Source: a bacterium (GTDB lineage Bacteria > Babelota > Babeliae > Babelales > UASB340). From it: a stretch of 64,000 bases of DNA. Of this stretch, positions 44,808-53,282 are shown piece after piece. The stretch's first letter is position 1. Each line of letters opens with the position of its first letter. The translations under genes were made by a program, and so were the position numbers. Location: the NCBI GenBank assembly GCA_030629005.1, contig DAOVPV010000004.1, forward strand, positions 1 to 64,000, read 5' to 3'. A model generated the notes under the pieces. It was given only the letters and a program-made list of their open reading frames with translations, was not told the DNA's origin and did no database searches.

Positions 44808-45449
44808 TTATTTGGGGAGCCCCATAAAAATCAATTGTCGTTCTTTTCTTCCCAATTTATATATTTTTTTGTCCAAAACGTATTTTCCTGCCTTTGGATA
44901 ACAAACCCAATCTATTGATGCCCAATAAATTAATTTTGAATCCTTATACGCACAACTAGGTTTAAACATCCTTATAAGTTCAAGCTCATGCAACGCAGCC
45001 TTTGTAACAAAATAATCAATTTCAAAATCAGTTTTTCTTAAAAAAGTACGCCAATCAAAATCTATTATTTCAATATTTTCTAAAGAAAGCCTATTAATTA
45101 AAAAATTCAAAAATTTCTGTTTTTTCAAATTTACTTCCATCAAATAAACTTTTAAATGAGGAAAAAGTATTTTTAATGGGATAGATGGAAACCCTGCCCC
45201 CGGACCAATATCAGCAATAGAATTAGCCTTAGATAAATCAACAAACTTTCTCAAAGCAATAGAATCTTGAAAATGCTGTTTTGCTATCCCAGCATAGTTG
45301 GTAATTGCCGTTAAATTAACCTTTTCGTTCCATTCCCTAAGCAAATCTGCATAAATTTTAAATTTCTCAACTTGTTCTACTGTTAAATCTTCGTTTCTTG
45401 CCAAACCTGCAAAAACCACATCTTGTGATCTTTCTCTAATCTGTTTCAT
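44808..45449 (-). CDS. rsmG: 16S rRNA m7G527 methyltransferase RsmG (GidB)
   Basis: The 213-residue class I SAM-dependent methyltransferase modifies G527 of 16S rRNA. The SAM-binding loop [17 protein letters not shown] (about residues 77-93) is clear, followed by [42 protein letters not shown] upstream is the RsmG signature. AAAAGG lies before ATG 45449. It is a stand-alone gene convergent with the ABC ATPase gene (10-bp gap) and is not next to gidA. Confidence 0.9.
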   Translation of the reverse strand: MKQIRERSQDVVFAGLARNEDLTVEQVEKFKIYADLLREWNEKVNLTAITNYAGIAKQHFQDSIALRKFVDLSKANSIADIGPGAGFPSIPLKILFPHLKVYLMEVNLKKQKFLNFLINRLSLENIEIIDFDWRTFLRKTDFEIDYFVTKAALHELELIRMFKPSCAYKDSKLIYWASIDWVCYPKAGKYVLDKKIYKLGRKERQLIFMGLPK

Positions 45450-45564
45450 ATTTTATGTACCTTTTTAAAAAATAATGGATTTAAAATAGACATATTTGCT
45501 ATCTTAAATAAGGGATTAAAACTTAAAATAAAAGATTTTAATAAAAAATTCAAAGGGGGGATAC

Positions 45565-46302
45565 ATGAAAAGATTAATTATTTTATTATTTATTGCTCTT
45601 ATAAGTCCAATAAGAGGCAATTCCAGGCTATTATTTTATTTAAAACCAATTCCAAAACAACTCATAAATAATTTAACAGAACAAGATTTACATAAAAAAA
45701 TAGCCAATTTAAAAGAAAAAACACCATCTCAGATAACAATAAGCCAACTAAAACGCAAAATGCGTAAAAAAAGAATTCAAAACAATCGAGGATTTTTGGC
45801 TCTTTATAATGGCTACATAGATTACTCTAGCTCAGATGGCCAAATATCTTTTCCTCTAAAACAAGCAGAAAAAAAGCTATATATTGCTATAACTCCAGAT
45901 ATTAAACCAATAAAGATAAAAGAAAATACAATCTCTCATTGGGAATTTATACCAAAAGAAAAAAATAATACTAAAATTTATTTGTTTGAAAAACAAATAG
46001 ACTCCGACAAACAATATTTCTGGCAAGTTACAGAGGCCAAAATACCAGAAAGTAATATTGTTGGAACAGATTATGTGGTACTACTTACCAAGGCAAAAAA
46101 TATTTATGTTGCTACAGGCGACTTTTTATCTAATGACAACAAACAATTAATTTTACCTAAAAATATTTACGCCATTGGAGACAGTCAAAAAAATGAAGTG
46201 ATGTTAAAATTTATAAGCTTAGAGAAATATTTTGAGCCAATAGAAATAGAATCCGCAAAATTAAATACAATGGCTTTTGAAGAAATAATTATAAATGATT
46301 AA
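45565..46302 (+). CDS. Exported protein of unknown function
   Basis: The 245-residue product has a very strong binding site (AAAGGGGGGA) before ATG 45565 and a short signal peptide (LIILLFIALISPIRG). The mature part has a basic segment near residues 55-75 (KRKMRKKRIQ) and then a beta-rich region (YLFEKQIDSDKQYFW, YVVLLTKAKNIYVATGDF). No motif or family is recognised. It is convergent with another exported protein gene, with a 21-bp gap. The function is unknown; an envelope or secreted location follows from the signal peptide only. Confidence 0.7.
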   Translation: MKRLIILLFIALISPIRGNSRLLFYLKPIPKQLINNLTEQDLHKKIANLKEKTPSQITISQLKRKMRKKRIQNNRGFLALYNGYIDYSSSDGQISFPLKQAEKKLYIAITPDIKPIKIKENTISHWEFIPKEKNNTKIYLFEKQIDSDKQYFWQVTEAKIPESNIVGTDYVVLLTKAKNIYVATGDFLSNDNKQLILPKNIYAIGDSQKNEVMLKFISLEKYFEPIEIESAKLNTMAFEEIIIND

Positions 46303-46323
46303 AAGATTTAGGTATGTGAAGCC

Positions 46324-46872
46324 TTAAACTTTAGGTGCCCCAATCTTTTTTAAATTAATTATAGTATATACTGGAGTATAAGCCTCTTCATCAATACAGA
46401 CACTTGCCGTTCCACTATCATATATAATTTTCATTTCACTTAACTCTGGAGCAGTTTTAAATATTAAAATCTCCATCTTTTCATCAAAAGAAATTTCATA
46501 ATTTTTAGAGAAATCTAATTTTTTACAATTAATTTTTTCTGATACAAAACGGCCTATTTTTATCCAAAATTTCTTACTTTTACTATTCTTTTCAATAAAT
46601 TCTGTTGTTAAAGAATTTATAACAAGAGATTCATCTTTTTTTAGGCAAAATGTTCTAATGGGCCGCTCCAAATAAGACTTCCTATCTTCATCAAAAATTC
46701 TAATTTGTTTTAAAAAAACACTTTCTTTTTGATCAAATCCTAAATATATAGGTTTTCCAATTTTATTCTTCAAATGAAAATTTCCTACAGAAGAAAAACA
46801 TCTCGAATTAAATTGAAAAACAAACACAAAGATAATAAAAAACAATTTATTTATAAAAGATAATTTAAACAC
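46324..46872 (-). CDS. Exported protein of unknown function
   Basis: The 182-residue frame begins at GTG 46872, overlapping the last codons of hldE, with a hydrophobic N-terminus (LFFIIFVFVFQF) that forms a signal peptide. The mature part is mixed beta/charged (KNKIGKPIYLGFDQKES, FWIKIGRFVSEKI) and carries two internal cysteines that could pair in the periplasm. TTG 46845 is an alternative start. The overlap suggests co-transcription with hldE, but no functional link to heptose synthesis is visible. Confidence 0.65.
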   Translation of the reverse strand: MFKLSFINKLFFIIFVFVFQFNSRCFSSVGNFHLKNKIGKPIYLGFDQKESVFLKQIRIFDEDRKSYLERPIRTFCLKKDESLVINSLTTEFIEKNSKSKKFWIKIGRFVSEKINCKKLDFSKNYEISFDEKMEILIFKTAPELSEMKIIYDSGTASVCIDEEAYTPVYTIINLKKIGAPKV

Positions 46873-48310
46873 TCATTCTCTTTATAATATTCGTAGTAGA
46901 AAAATCATCTTGAAAATTAACAATAAAAACTTTACCACCATTAGCCCTTACAAAATCACCGCCAGCAATCTTTTCTGGATCATAATCACCACCTTTTACC
47001 AAGACATCTGGGGCCAAACATTCTATCAATTCTTTTGGCGTATCTTGTTCAAATACAACAACAAAATCAACAATTCCAATTGCAGCCATAATTTTTATAC
47101 GTTCGCTTAATGTTTTAATAGGCCTGCCATTACCCTTATATCTTTTTACAGACTCATCTGTATTAATAGCCACAACTAAAACATCTCCTTGTTTTTTTGC
47201 CTCATTTAATAGATGAAGATGCCCAGCATGCAACAAATCAAAACAACCATTTGTAAATACAATCGTTTGCCCTTGTGATTTTAATTTATCCAATTTTATT
47301 TTTAAATCTTGCCAAGAATTAAATATCTTGCCTACCTGTTCATTATTAAAATCAAAAAGCTCATCAAGATTAACAGCGTAGGTTTTAAACTTAGAAACAG
47401 CAATACTTGCGGCTTTATTAGCAATCAACAAACAATCTTCTATGCTTAAATTTAAAGACAACCCTACTGCAAGAAAAGAAAGGACAGTATCACCTGCACC
47501 AGTCAAATCATAAACATCTTTTTTTACAGCTGGCACAAAAATATCATTCTTCGTAGATATAAAGTGAATGCCCCTTTCACCCAAAGTTATAAATAAACCA
47601 TCTAGACCTAACTTTCCACATAAAAGTTGACCATTTTTCTTTATAGAATCTTTAACAGAAAGTCCATAAGCATCTAACATCAAACTATATTCTTTGTAGT
47701 TTGGTTTTATATAATTTACACCAAAATACTTATCAAACTTTTTGCCTTTTGGGTCAACCAAAATCTTACAGTCATTTTTCTGTGCAAAAACAACAATTTT
47801 TTCCATCAACTCTTTAGAGATCACACCTTTGGCATAATCAGAAACCAAAATGGTCATACCTGGAGTAATTACTCGACTAATCTTTTCTAAAATTAAAATA
47901 AATTCGCGTTCTGCTAGTTCAAAATTATCTTCTTTGTCTAATCTCAATAGTTGATGTCCTGAGGCAATAAATCTTTTTTTACAAGTACTTCTTCTATGAT
48001 TACTCTTTATTAAACTTTCTGTAGATATTCCATTTTCAACCAGCAACGAAACAATCTTTTTCCCCTCAAGATCTGTATCATTAATAATACCAACAAGATT
48101 GACGCTACAACCTATTTTTTTGCAATTTAAAGCAACGTTAGCAGCCCCACCTAAACGCCACTCTTTTTTTTCTTCTTTTAACACCGGAACAGGAGCCTCT
48201 GGCGAAATTCTAGAAACAGAACCCCAAACATATTCATCTAACATTACATCGCCTATTATTACAATATTTTTAGGCAGCGTTTTTTTTATTCTTTCAATCA
48301 AATTTTTCAT
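46865..48310 (-). CDS. hldE: Bifunctional heptose-7-phosphate kinase / heptose-1-phosphate adenylyltransferase
   Basis: Starting at ATG 48310 (MKNLIERIKK) the protein has 481 residues, very close to E. coli HldE; the frame extends upstream but without support. The N-terminal PfkB-type kinase has GDVMLDEYVWGSVSRISPEAP, RLGGAANVALN and DLTGAGDTVLSFLAVG with the catalytic Asp. The C-terminal nucleotidyltransferase has VFTNGCFDLLHAGHLHLL (with the HxGH motif) and VLVKGGDYDPEKIAGG. The enzyme makes ADP-D-glycero-D-manno-heptose, the donor for the heptosyltransferase at 39234. GmhA, GmhB and HldD are not in this window. Confidence 0.93.
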   Translation of the reverse strand: MKNLIERIKKTLPKNIVIIGDVMLDEYVWGSVSRISPEAPVPVLKEEKKEWRLGGAANVALNCKKIGCSVNLVGIINDTDLEGKKIVSLLVENGISTESLIKSNHRRSTCKKRFIASGHQLLRLDKEDNFELAEREFILILEKISRVITPGMTILVSDYAKGVISKELMEKIVVFAQKNDCKILVDPKGKKFDKYFGVNYIKPNYKEYSLMLDAYGLSVKDSIKKNGQLLCGKLGLDGLFITLGERGIHFISTKNDIFVPAVKKDVYDLTGAGDTVLSFLAVGLSLNLSIEDCLLIANKAASIAVSKFKTYAVNLDELFDFNNEQVGKIFNSWQDLKIKLDKLKSQGQTIVFTNGCFDLLHAGHLHLLNEAKKQGDVLVVAINTDESVKRYKGNGRPIKTLSERIKIMAAIGIVDFVVVFEQDTPKELIECLAPDVLVKGGDYDPEKIAGGDFVRANGGKVFIVNFQDDFSTTNIIKRMSV

Positions 48311-48401
48311 ACAAAACCAATATTTTAAACAGTAAGTTTCTATTAAAAGTATTTTGAGTTTGCCTTTAAACGAAAATGTGTCAACACAAAAAACTCCAAT
48401 C

Positions 48402-48431
48402 TTGAAATTGTTCGACATTTAAAAATATACT
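48402..48431 (+). promoter_or_regulatory. Putative promoter of the hexulose-phosphate-synthase-like gene
   Basis: TTGAAA (48402-48407) and TATACT (48426-48431) are spaced by 18 bases, 38 bp before the start. AAGGAGA provides the ribosome binding site. Confidence 0.45.
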
Positions 48432-48469
48432 CTACAAAATATAAAATAGAAATTACTAAGGAGAATTTT

Positions 48470-49096
48470 ATGAAATTACAAATTTCTTTTGATACAATAG
48501 ATCTAGAAAAAACAATTTCGATTGCCAAAGAAGTCAAAGAATATGCAGACATCTTAGAAGTTGGTTCAACTTTAATAAATAAATATGGAATAGAATCTGT
48601 AAAAAGATTCAAAGCCGAATTTCCAGATAAGGAAATATTCGCAGACATCAAACTAATTAACAGAATCCAAAATACAATCGAAGAATATGCCGCTGCGGGA
48701 GCAAATTATATTTCTGTTTTAGCAGGAACAACAAATAAAATAATTAATAAAACAACAAAAATCGCCCATGAAAACAATTGTAAAATCGCACTAGATTTAA
48801 TTGACTCACACTCTCTTGGACAATCTGCAATGGACTCTCAAGCCCTTGATGTCGATTTGATAATATTTCATGGACCTCATGAAGAAAACAATCTAAATAT
48901 CTTATTAGAAGAATGGGAAAACGTAAAAGGAAACACAGTGACTCCAATATTTATTGCAGGTGGAATTACAGAAGAAAATATTAAAAACCTATTAAATCTA
49001 AAACCATCAGGAGTAATAATTGGATCAAGTATCATAAAATCAGAAAGTCCAGCAAAAAGCGCCGAACGTTTCAAAAAATTACTAAACAACAATTGA
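48470..49096 (+). CDS. Hexulose-6-phosphate synthase-like protein (OMPDC superfamily)
   Basis: The 208-residue TIM barrel aligns along its length with 3-hexulose-6-phosphate synthase: MKLQISFDTIDLEKT, YADILEVGSTLINKYG, the FADIK strand, ALDLIDSHS, FHGPHEE and FIAGGITEENI. The enzyme of that name joins formaldehyde and ribulose 5-phosphate; related members act on keto-gulonate or make pentose phosphates in reverse. The hallmark D-x-K-x-x-D is D59-x-K61-x-x-N64 here, so one metal/catalytic Asp is Asn and the following AGE is replaced. Specificity or activity may therefore differ. It is a single gene with its own promoter. A phosphohexuloisomerase partner is not visible. Confidence 0.78.
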   Translation: MKLQISFDTIDLEKTISIAKEVKEYADILEVGSTLINKYGIESVKRFKAEFPDKEIFADIKLINRIQNTIEEYAAAGANYISVLAGTTNKIINKTTKIAHENNCKIALDLIDSHSLGQSAMDSQALDVDLIIFHGPHEENNLNILLEEWENVKGNTVTPIFIAGGITEENIKNLLNLKPSGVIIGSSIIKSESPAKSAERFKKLLNNN

Positions 49097-49120
49097 ATTC
49101 CAATCTGTTCCATAGGACTA

Positions 49121-49190
49121 TTATAAGACTAGATCCTGAAATAAATTCAGGATCTAGTCTTATAAATCATATATCACGCAGCAAGCTGCG
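49121..49190. repeat. Palindromic repeat family A, copy 5 with tail
   Basis: Twenty-base perfect arms (49121-49140 and 49146-49165) enclose ATAAA, followed by ATATATCACGCAGCAAGCTG, the same tail as the copy at 33013. It separates convergent genes and should act as a strong two-way terminator. Confidence 0.85.
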
Positions 49191-49200
49191 CCCAAAGAGA

Positions 49201-51024
49201 TTAAAAAATACTACGAATCTTTCTTCCAATCTCTTCATCTTTAGAAACTCTTCTCGACTTAACCTTTTTCGTCCGCTTATCTTTACCTTGAAACTGTAAT
49301 GCATACAACTCTTTTATTTCTACATCAGTTGTAGCTTCATGAGCACTTTTATCTGGACGATAACTCATAAACCGTGGAAACCTTAAAGCAAGACCATCTT
49401 CATCCTCTGATTTGCCGGCAGAGTGCGCAGGTGAAAGGGTTATTTCATCAGCCCTTATAGAACAAACAATTTCTGGACTGACCCAGACATCCGGATAAAG
49501 TCCCTTTACACATTCTACATCTTTTGGTCTATTTATAACCTTTAATTTATCACACTTAACCTTTAATTCTCTCCATTCTGAATCAGTAAATCCAGTACCG
49601 ATTTTTGCAACAGTCTGAAAACCATCAATTTTCTTATTGTAAATACCAGCAAGAATGGCTCCAATGCCAAAGGCTGCGCGCTTGCCTTTTCCTCCGTAGT
49701 ATCCCAAAATCACACAATCTATGGTGTCATCTAAATGACCAGACTCCTGACGTTTTAATTTTATCCAATTAAAATTTCTTTTTCCGGCCTTATAAATAGC
49801 GTCTGTTTTTTTTACAACTAAACCTTCTAGGCCTTGTGTAATATTTTCTTCAAAATAATCTTCTAATTCTTTTATTGAATTTATTTTTTTCTCTTCTATC
49901 ACAAAAACAGTGTCTTCTTTTTTGGTACTTGCAATAGTTAAAAGCTTAGTTCTTCTTTCTTCGTGTGTTTTATCTAAATAAGATTGACCATTTAAATACA
50001 AAAGATCAAAGAAGTATAACTTTAAAGGAAAGTCCTGCGCCGTTTGTTCTATATCATGTTTTCTTCGTCTTTTTACTGTTTCTTGAAATGGCAAAAATGT
50101 TCCTGTCTGAACATCAAAAGAAATTGCTTCACCTTCTGCGATAAGAGTCTTAACCTTTAAATCTAATACCGCCTTTTTTAAATCAGGAAACATCGAAGAC
50201 ATGTCTTGTAGATTTCTAGAAAAAAAATTTACCCTTGGCCTACTTTTTGTATTATCAACATGAACCTGCAATCTAAATCCGTCCAACTTTGGCTGAGCAA
50301 TACATTTACCTAATTTTTCATAAATGGCCCTAGCACTCGCCAAACGCTCAGCGGCAGCAGGACGCAATGGAATACCGGGAACTATCGCTTGCTTTTCTAT
50401 TTTTTTAAGACCATCTTCTTTCAATTTTTTTACAACAAGACCAATATCTACGCAAATATTATATGCTTCTTCTAACTGTTTCCTTATAGACTTATCTCCT
50501 GCATGCATCCAAGAAAAAGCATCTAATAATGTCATATCAGAAAAACCTAACCTTAATTTTCCCAATATAATTCTTACTACATATTTAATAGAACAAGAGT
50601 CTAATTTGCTAAATAAATCTAATAAAAACTTTTCTTTTTTTTCTACCGCACCATCACCAGATATTTTTAAAAAATTTTGCAAACAACTTTCAACATCATT
50701 TAAAGACAATTCTGTTTTAGGATCTGTAACTTCATATCCCTGAATAACAAGCCCAAGGTCTCCTAATTTATTTTCGTCAGATTTTATTGTTTGCTCTGTT
50801 CGTCCCAAAAACTTAGCTAAAACTTTTATCATGCTCTTCAAGGCAAAATTAAACTGGGTACCAACATAAGTTGGATTTAATTCTCCTAAAGTTAAATAAG
50901 CAATAATAGCAGCCTGACCTGGAGACGCTTTATCAAAAAGCCCTGCTAAAAGTTTTGTCATTTCTGTTCTGGAAGATTCCTTTTCTACTAAATCAAAGAC
51001 TCGAGCAACTTCAATAAATTTCAT
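49201..51024 (-). CDS. ATP-dependent DNA ligase, archaeal-type
   Basis: The 607-residue protein has the three-domain layout of archaeal/eukaryal ligases: an N-terminal DNA-binding domain (residues 1-210, containing IAYLTLGELNPTYVG and GKLRLGFSDMTLLDA), the nucleotidyltransferase domain and an OB domain. The AMP-accepting lysine is K246 in AQPKLDGFRLQ. Motif III is FFSRNLQDMS, motif IIIa LYFFDLLYLNG, motif IV EGLVVKKTDAIY and motif V WIKLKR. Most bacteria depend on NAD-dependent LigA. This type occurs in archaea and scattered bacteria, so ancient transfer is likely. Whether it replaces or supplements LigA cannot be told here. GGAATAGT precedes ATG 51024. Confidence 0.93.
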   Translation of the reverse strand: MKFIEVARVFDLVEKESSRTEMTKLLAGLFDKASPGQAAIIAYLTLGELNPTYVGTQFNFALKSMIKVLAKFLGRTEQTIKSDENKLGDLGLVIQGYEVTDPKTELSLNDVESCLQNFLKISGDGAVEKKEKFLLDLFSKLDSCSIKYVVRIILGKLRLGFSDMTLLDAFSWMHAGDKSIRKQLEEAYNICVDIGLVVKKLKEDGLKKIEKQAIVPGIPLRPAAAERLASARAIYEKLGKCIAQPKLDGFRLQVHVDNTKSRPRVNFFSRNLQDMSSMFPDLKKAVLDLKVKTLIAEGEAISFDVQTGTFLPFQETVKRRRKHDIEQTAQDFPLKLYFFDLLYLNGQSYLDKTHEERRTKLLTIASTKKEDTVFVIEEKKINSIKELEDYFEENITQGLEGLVVKKTDAIYKAGKRNFNWIKLKRQESGHLDDTIDCVILGYYGGKGKRAAFGIGAILAGIYNKKIDGFQTVAKIGTGFTDSEWRELKVKCDKLKVINRPKDVECVKGLYPDVWVSPEIVCSIRADEITLSPAHSAGKSEDEDGLALRFPRFMSYRPDKSAHEATTDVEIKELYALQFQGKDKRTKKVKSRRVSKDEEIGRKIRSIF

Positions 51025-51105
51025 ACTATTCCTAATTTTTAAATTTTTATTTTCAAATAAGTATAAGATGACAAAATAGATATTCTTTTACAAGACTTAA
51101 TAAAT

Positions 51106-51141
51106 AAAACACCCCATCGATTTTCATCGATGGGGTGTTTT
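51106..51141 (-). terminator. Terminator after tRNA-Met
   Basis: A 16-base perfect stem (AAAACACCCCATCGAT with its complement) has a 4-base loop and ends in GTTTTATTT on the minus strand. It closes the secD-tRNA-Met unit. Confidence 0.85.
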
Positions 51142-51146
51142 AAATT

Positions 51147-51223
51147 TGGTAGCGACGCAGGGACTCGAACCCCGGACCTACGGATTATGATTCCGTCGCT
51201 CTAACCAGCTGAGCTACGTCGCC
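51147..51223 (-). tRNA. tRNA-Met (anticodon CAU, elongator type), CCA encoded
   Basis: Acceptor GGCGACG pairs with CGTCGCT (first pair G-U). The anticodon stem-loop ACGGA-ATCATAA-TCCGT gives CAU. A T-arm CGGGG/CCCTG follows. It pairs at 1-72 and lacks the three G-C pairs under the anticodon loop, so it is not initiator. An Ile2 tRNA with modified C34 is an alternative. It lies 10 bp after secD and lacks the family C element found after the other tRNAs. Confidence 0.9.
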
Positions 51224-51233
51224 AAAAAAAACG

Positions 51234-52883
51234 TTAAAACTTAATGCTTTTTATTTTAGTATTATCTAAAAGAAAATCAAATAAAGATTTCAAAAAGAAC
51301 ACTCCAGATAGCACCGTTGCAATTATACCAACCATTAAAGTAACCGCAAACCCTTTTATAACAGGACCACCAAACTTAAACAGTATAAAACCTGTTAAAA
51401 ATGTGGTTATATTGGAATCCAAAATAACAATCATTGCCCCTTTAAAACCGTCATTTAGAGCTTTTCTAAAAGGAATACCCTTCTTTAACTCTTCCTTTAT
51501 ACCTTCATAAATAAGAATGGAAGCATCAATTGCCATACCAATCGTCAAAATCATACCAGCAATACCAGATAGGGTTAAGGCAGACTCAAAATAAGATAAT
51601 AATAATAAAATCAAAAAGAGGTTATAAGCAATAGCCATAACAGCAAAAAAACCGGCTATCTTATAATAAAACAAACTAAAAATAAACAATAAACCAATCG
51701 CAATTAAACAAGACATAAGCCCATTGCTTATTGAATCCTGGCCCAAAGAAGCTCCGACTCGTGTTTCCTGTTCAAATTTTATAGGTGCAACTAACGCACC
51801 AGAACGAAGAACCAAAGCTAAATCATTACCTTCTTCTGGTGTAAAATTACCAGAAATCTGACCTTGCCCACCAATTTCTGACTGTATCGTTGGAGCAGAA
51901 TACATAACATCATCAATAATAATGCCTAAACTTTTACCAATGTTATTTCCTGTTATCTCTCTAAACTTACGAGCACCAGAACTATCAAGCTTAAAACTTA
52001 CAGCAACTTTGTTGTATTCATCATAAGTTATTCTAGCATCAACAATGTGATCACCCGTCAAATCTGGAAAGACAGAAACCAAATAAACAAGCCCAGAATC
52101 TTCATCATCAAAATCTGTACGATTGCTTTTACCTTTTACAATCATTTTATCTGATGGCAACTCACCATCAAAATCGTCTAAAATTTCACTCTCAGATCTA
52201 GCAACTTTTTCAACTAATTTAAAATCAAGTTTTGCTGTTTTGGTAATAACATCTTTAACCCGTTCAGGATCGTTAACACCTGGTAACTGAACAACAATTT
52301 GTTTTTCACCATGCTGTTGAACAACAATACCTTCAACACCAAAACCACTTAATCTATTAGAAAGAACATTTACAGCTTGCTCTACAGATCCTAAACGAAT
52401 TCGTTGTTCTTCTGCTGGAGTTAATGCACAAATAACATCATAACCCTTCAATGTTGTTTTTAAACTTAAAACTTTTTTCTTTATTAAATTAAAACAAATC
52501 TTTGCATCTTGTTCATCTTCAAAAGACAATAATAATTTAGAACCAGAAACATCTCTTTTTACCGGCCATTTTTTTAAATTATCTGTTTTAAATAATTGAT
52601 CTAAGTTTTTATTATCTAATTTTAACTTCAACTCTACAGCCTTATCTACCTCTACCCCTAAAACTAAATATGTTCCACCCTGTAAATCTATCCCTAATTT
52701 TAATCTCGACATATTTATAGAATGAAATACTTTTTCGACAAATGAAAATTTTCGTCCAGATTCACGCTCAAGCTTGTCTGCTTTTTTCATGTCAATAGAA
52801 ACTAAAAAGAAAATTCCAACCGCTGCTATCATTGCCCATAACATTAATTTTGAAAATAAAATTCTACCAATTCGTGCAGTCAT
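51234..52883 (-). CDS. secD: Protein translocase subunit SecD
   Basis: SecD is the proton-driven accessory factor of the Sec translocon. The 549-residue protein has an N-terminal TM (about residues 13-30), the signature LKLGIDLQGGTYLVLGV, a periplasmic P1 domain with LSNRLSGFGVEGIVVQQHGE and IVVQLPGV, and a C-terminal block of five TMs. That block contains LTLSGIAGMILTIGMAIDASILIYEGIKEEL and DSNITTFLTGFILF. It is not fused to SecF and secF does not follow; tRNA-Met does. GAGGAG precedes ATG 52883. Confidence 0.95.
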   Translation of the reverse strand: MTARIGRILFSKLMLWAMIAAVGIFFLVSIDMKKADKLERESGRKFSFVEKVFHSINMSRLKLGIDLQGGTYLVLGVEVDKAVELKLKLDNKNLDQLFKTDNLKKWPVKRDVSGSKLLLSFEDEQDAKICFNLIKKKVLSLKTTLKGYDVICALTPAEEQRIRLGSVEQAVNVLSNRLSGFGVEGIVVQQHGEKQIVVQLPGVNDPERVKDVITKTAKLDFKLVEKVARSESEILDDFDGELPSDKMIVKGKSNRTDFDDEDSGLVYLVSVFPDLTGDHIVDARITYDEYNKVAVSFKLDSSGARKFREITGNNIGKSLGIIIDDVMYSAPTIQSEIGGQGQISGNFTPEEGNDLALVLRSGALVAPIKFEQETRVGASLGQDSISNGLMSCLIAIGLLFIFSLFYYKIAGFFAVMAIAYNLFLILLLLSYFESALTLSGIAGMILTIGMAIDASILIYEGIKEELKKGIPFRKALNDGFKGAMIVILDSNITTFLTGFILFKFGGPVIKGFAVTLMVGIIATVLSGVFFLKSLFDFLLDNTKIKSIKF

Positions 52884-52920
52884 TAGACTCTCCTCAATAA
52901 TTTATTAAATAACATTGCAT

Positions 52921-53092
52921 CACTTTAATGGCCTGCCAGACGAAGCCACCTGGGCGTAAGCATTTTCAATGGCCCTACTACGCTCTTCGAGCTACGAAGA
53001 GCATACTTCGCTTGTTCTTAACAAAATCAATTTACTATATTAAGTAAATTCCTTTAAAAAGTTGGCCTGCCATACGTAGCTTTAGCGAAGTA
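52921..53092 (-). repeat. Repeat block with family C element after tRNA-Leu(AAG)
   Basis: Next to the tRNA, CCATAC (53095-53090) pairs with GTATGG (53075-53070); CAGG, CCAAC and TTTTTAAAGGAAT follow, as in the other two copies. Further from the tRNA are a hairpin GCTCTTCG/CGAAGAGC (52982-53002) and a second, partial copy with CTGGCAGGCCAT near 52927-52938. Confidence 0.65.
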
Positions 53093-53179
53093 TGGTGCCG
53101 AGGAGGGGACTCGAACCCCTATGGAGTTTCCCCCGCTGCCCCCTTAAGACAGTGCGTCTACCAATTTCGCCACCTCGGC
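53093..53179 (-). tRNA. tRNA-Leu (anticodon AAG), CCA encoded
   Basis: A class II tRNA with acceptor GCCGAGG/CCTCGGC and a long variable arm. The anticodon stem CTGTC pairs with GGCAG (one U-G), leaving loop TTAAGGG with AAG at 34-36. T-arm GGGG/CCCC with TTCGAGT. The A at position 34 is unusual for bacterial tRNA-Leu. Confidence 0.9.
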
Positions 53180-53282
53180 ATCTTTTCAGTATAAAAGCTT
53201 TGAATCGCTTTATAAACAAAACTTCAACATGCAAAATTTACCAGATAATTAAAAAGTTGGCAATCATTTTAACGCAAAAATA

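Noticed and set aside
44813-44824. GGGGAGCCCC hairpin as a terminator between the ABC ATPase and rsmG genes.
   Set aside because: It lies within the last codons of rsmG and is not followed by a T-tract on the ATPase strand.
51147-51223. Initiator tRNA-fMet.
   Set aside because: The first acceptor pair is formed (G-U) and the anticodon stem lacks the three consecutive G-C pairs of initiators; elongator Met is preferred, Ile2 not excluded.
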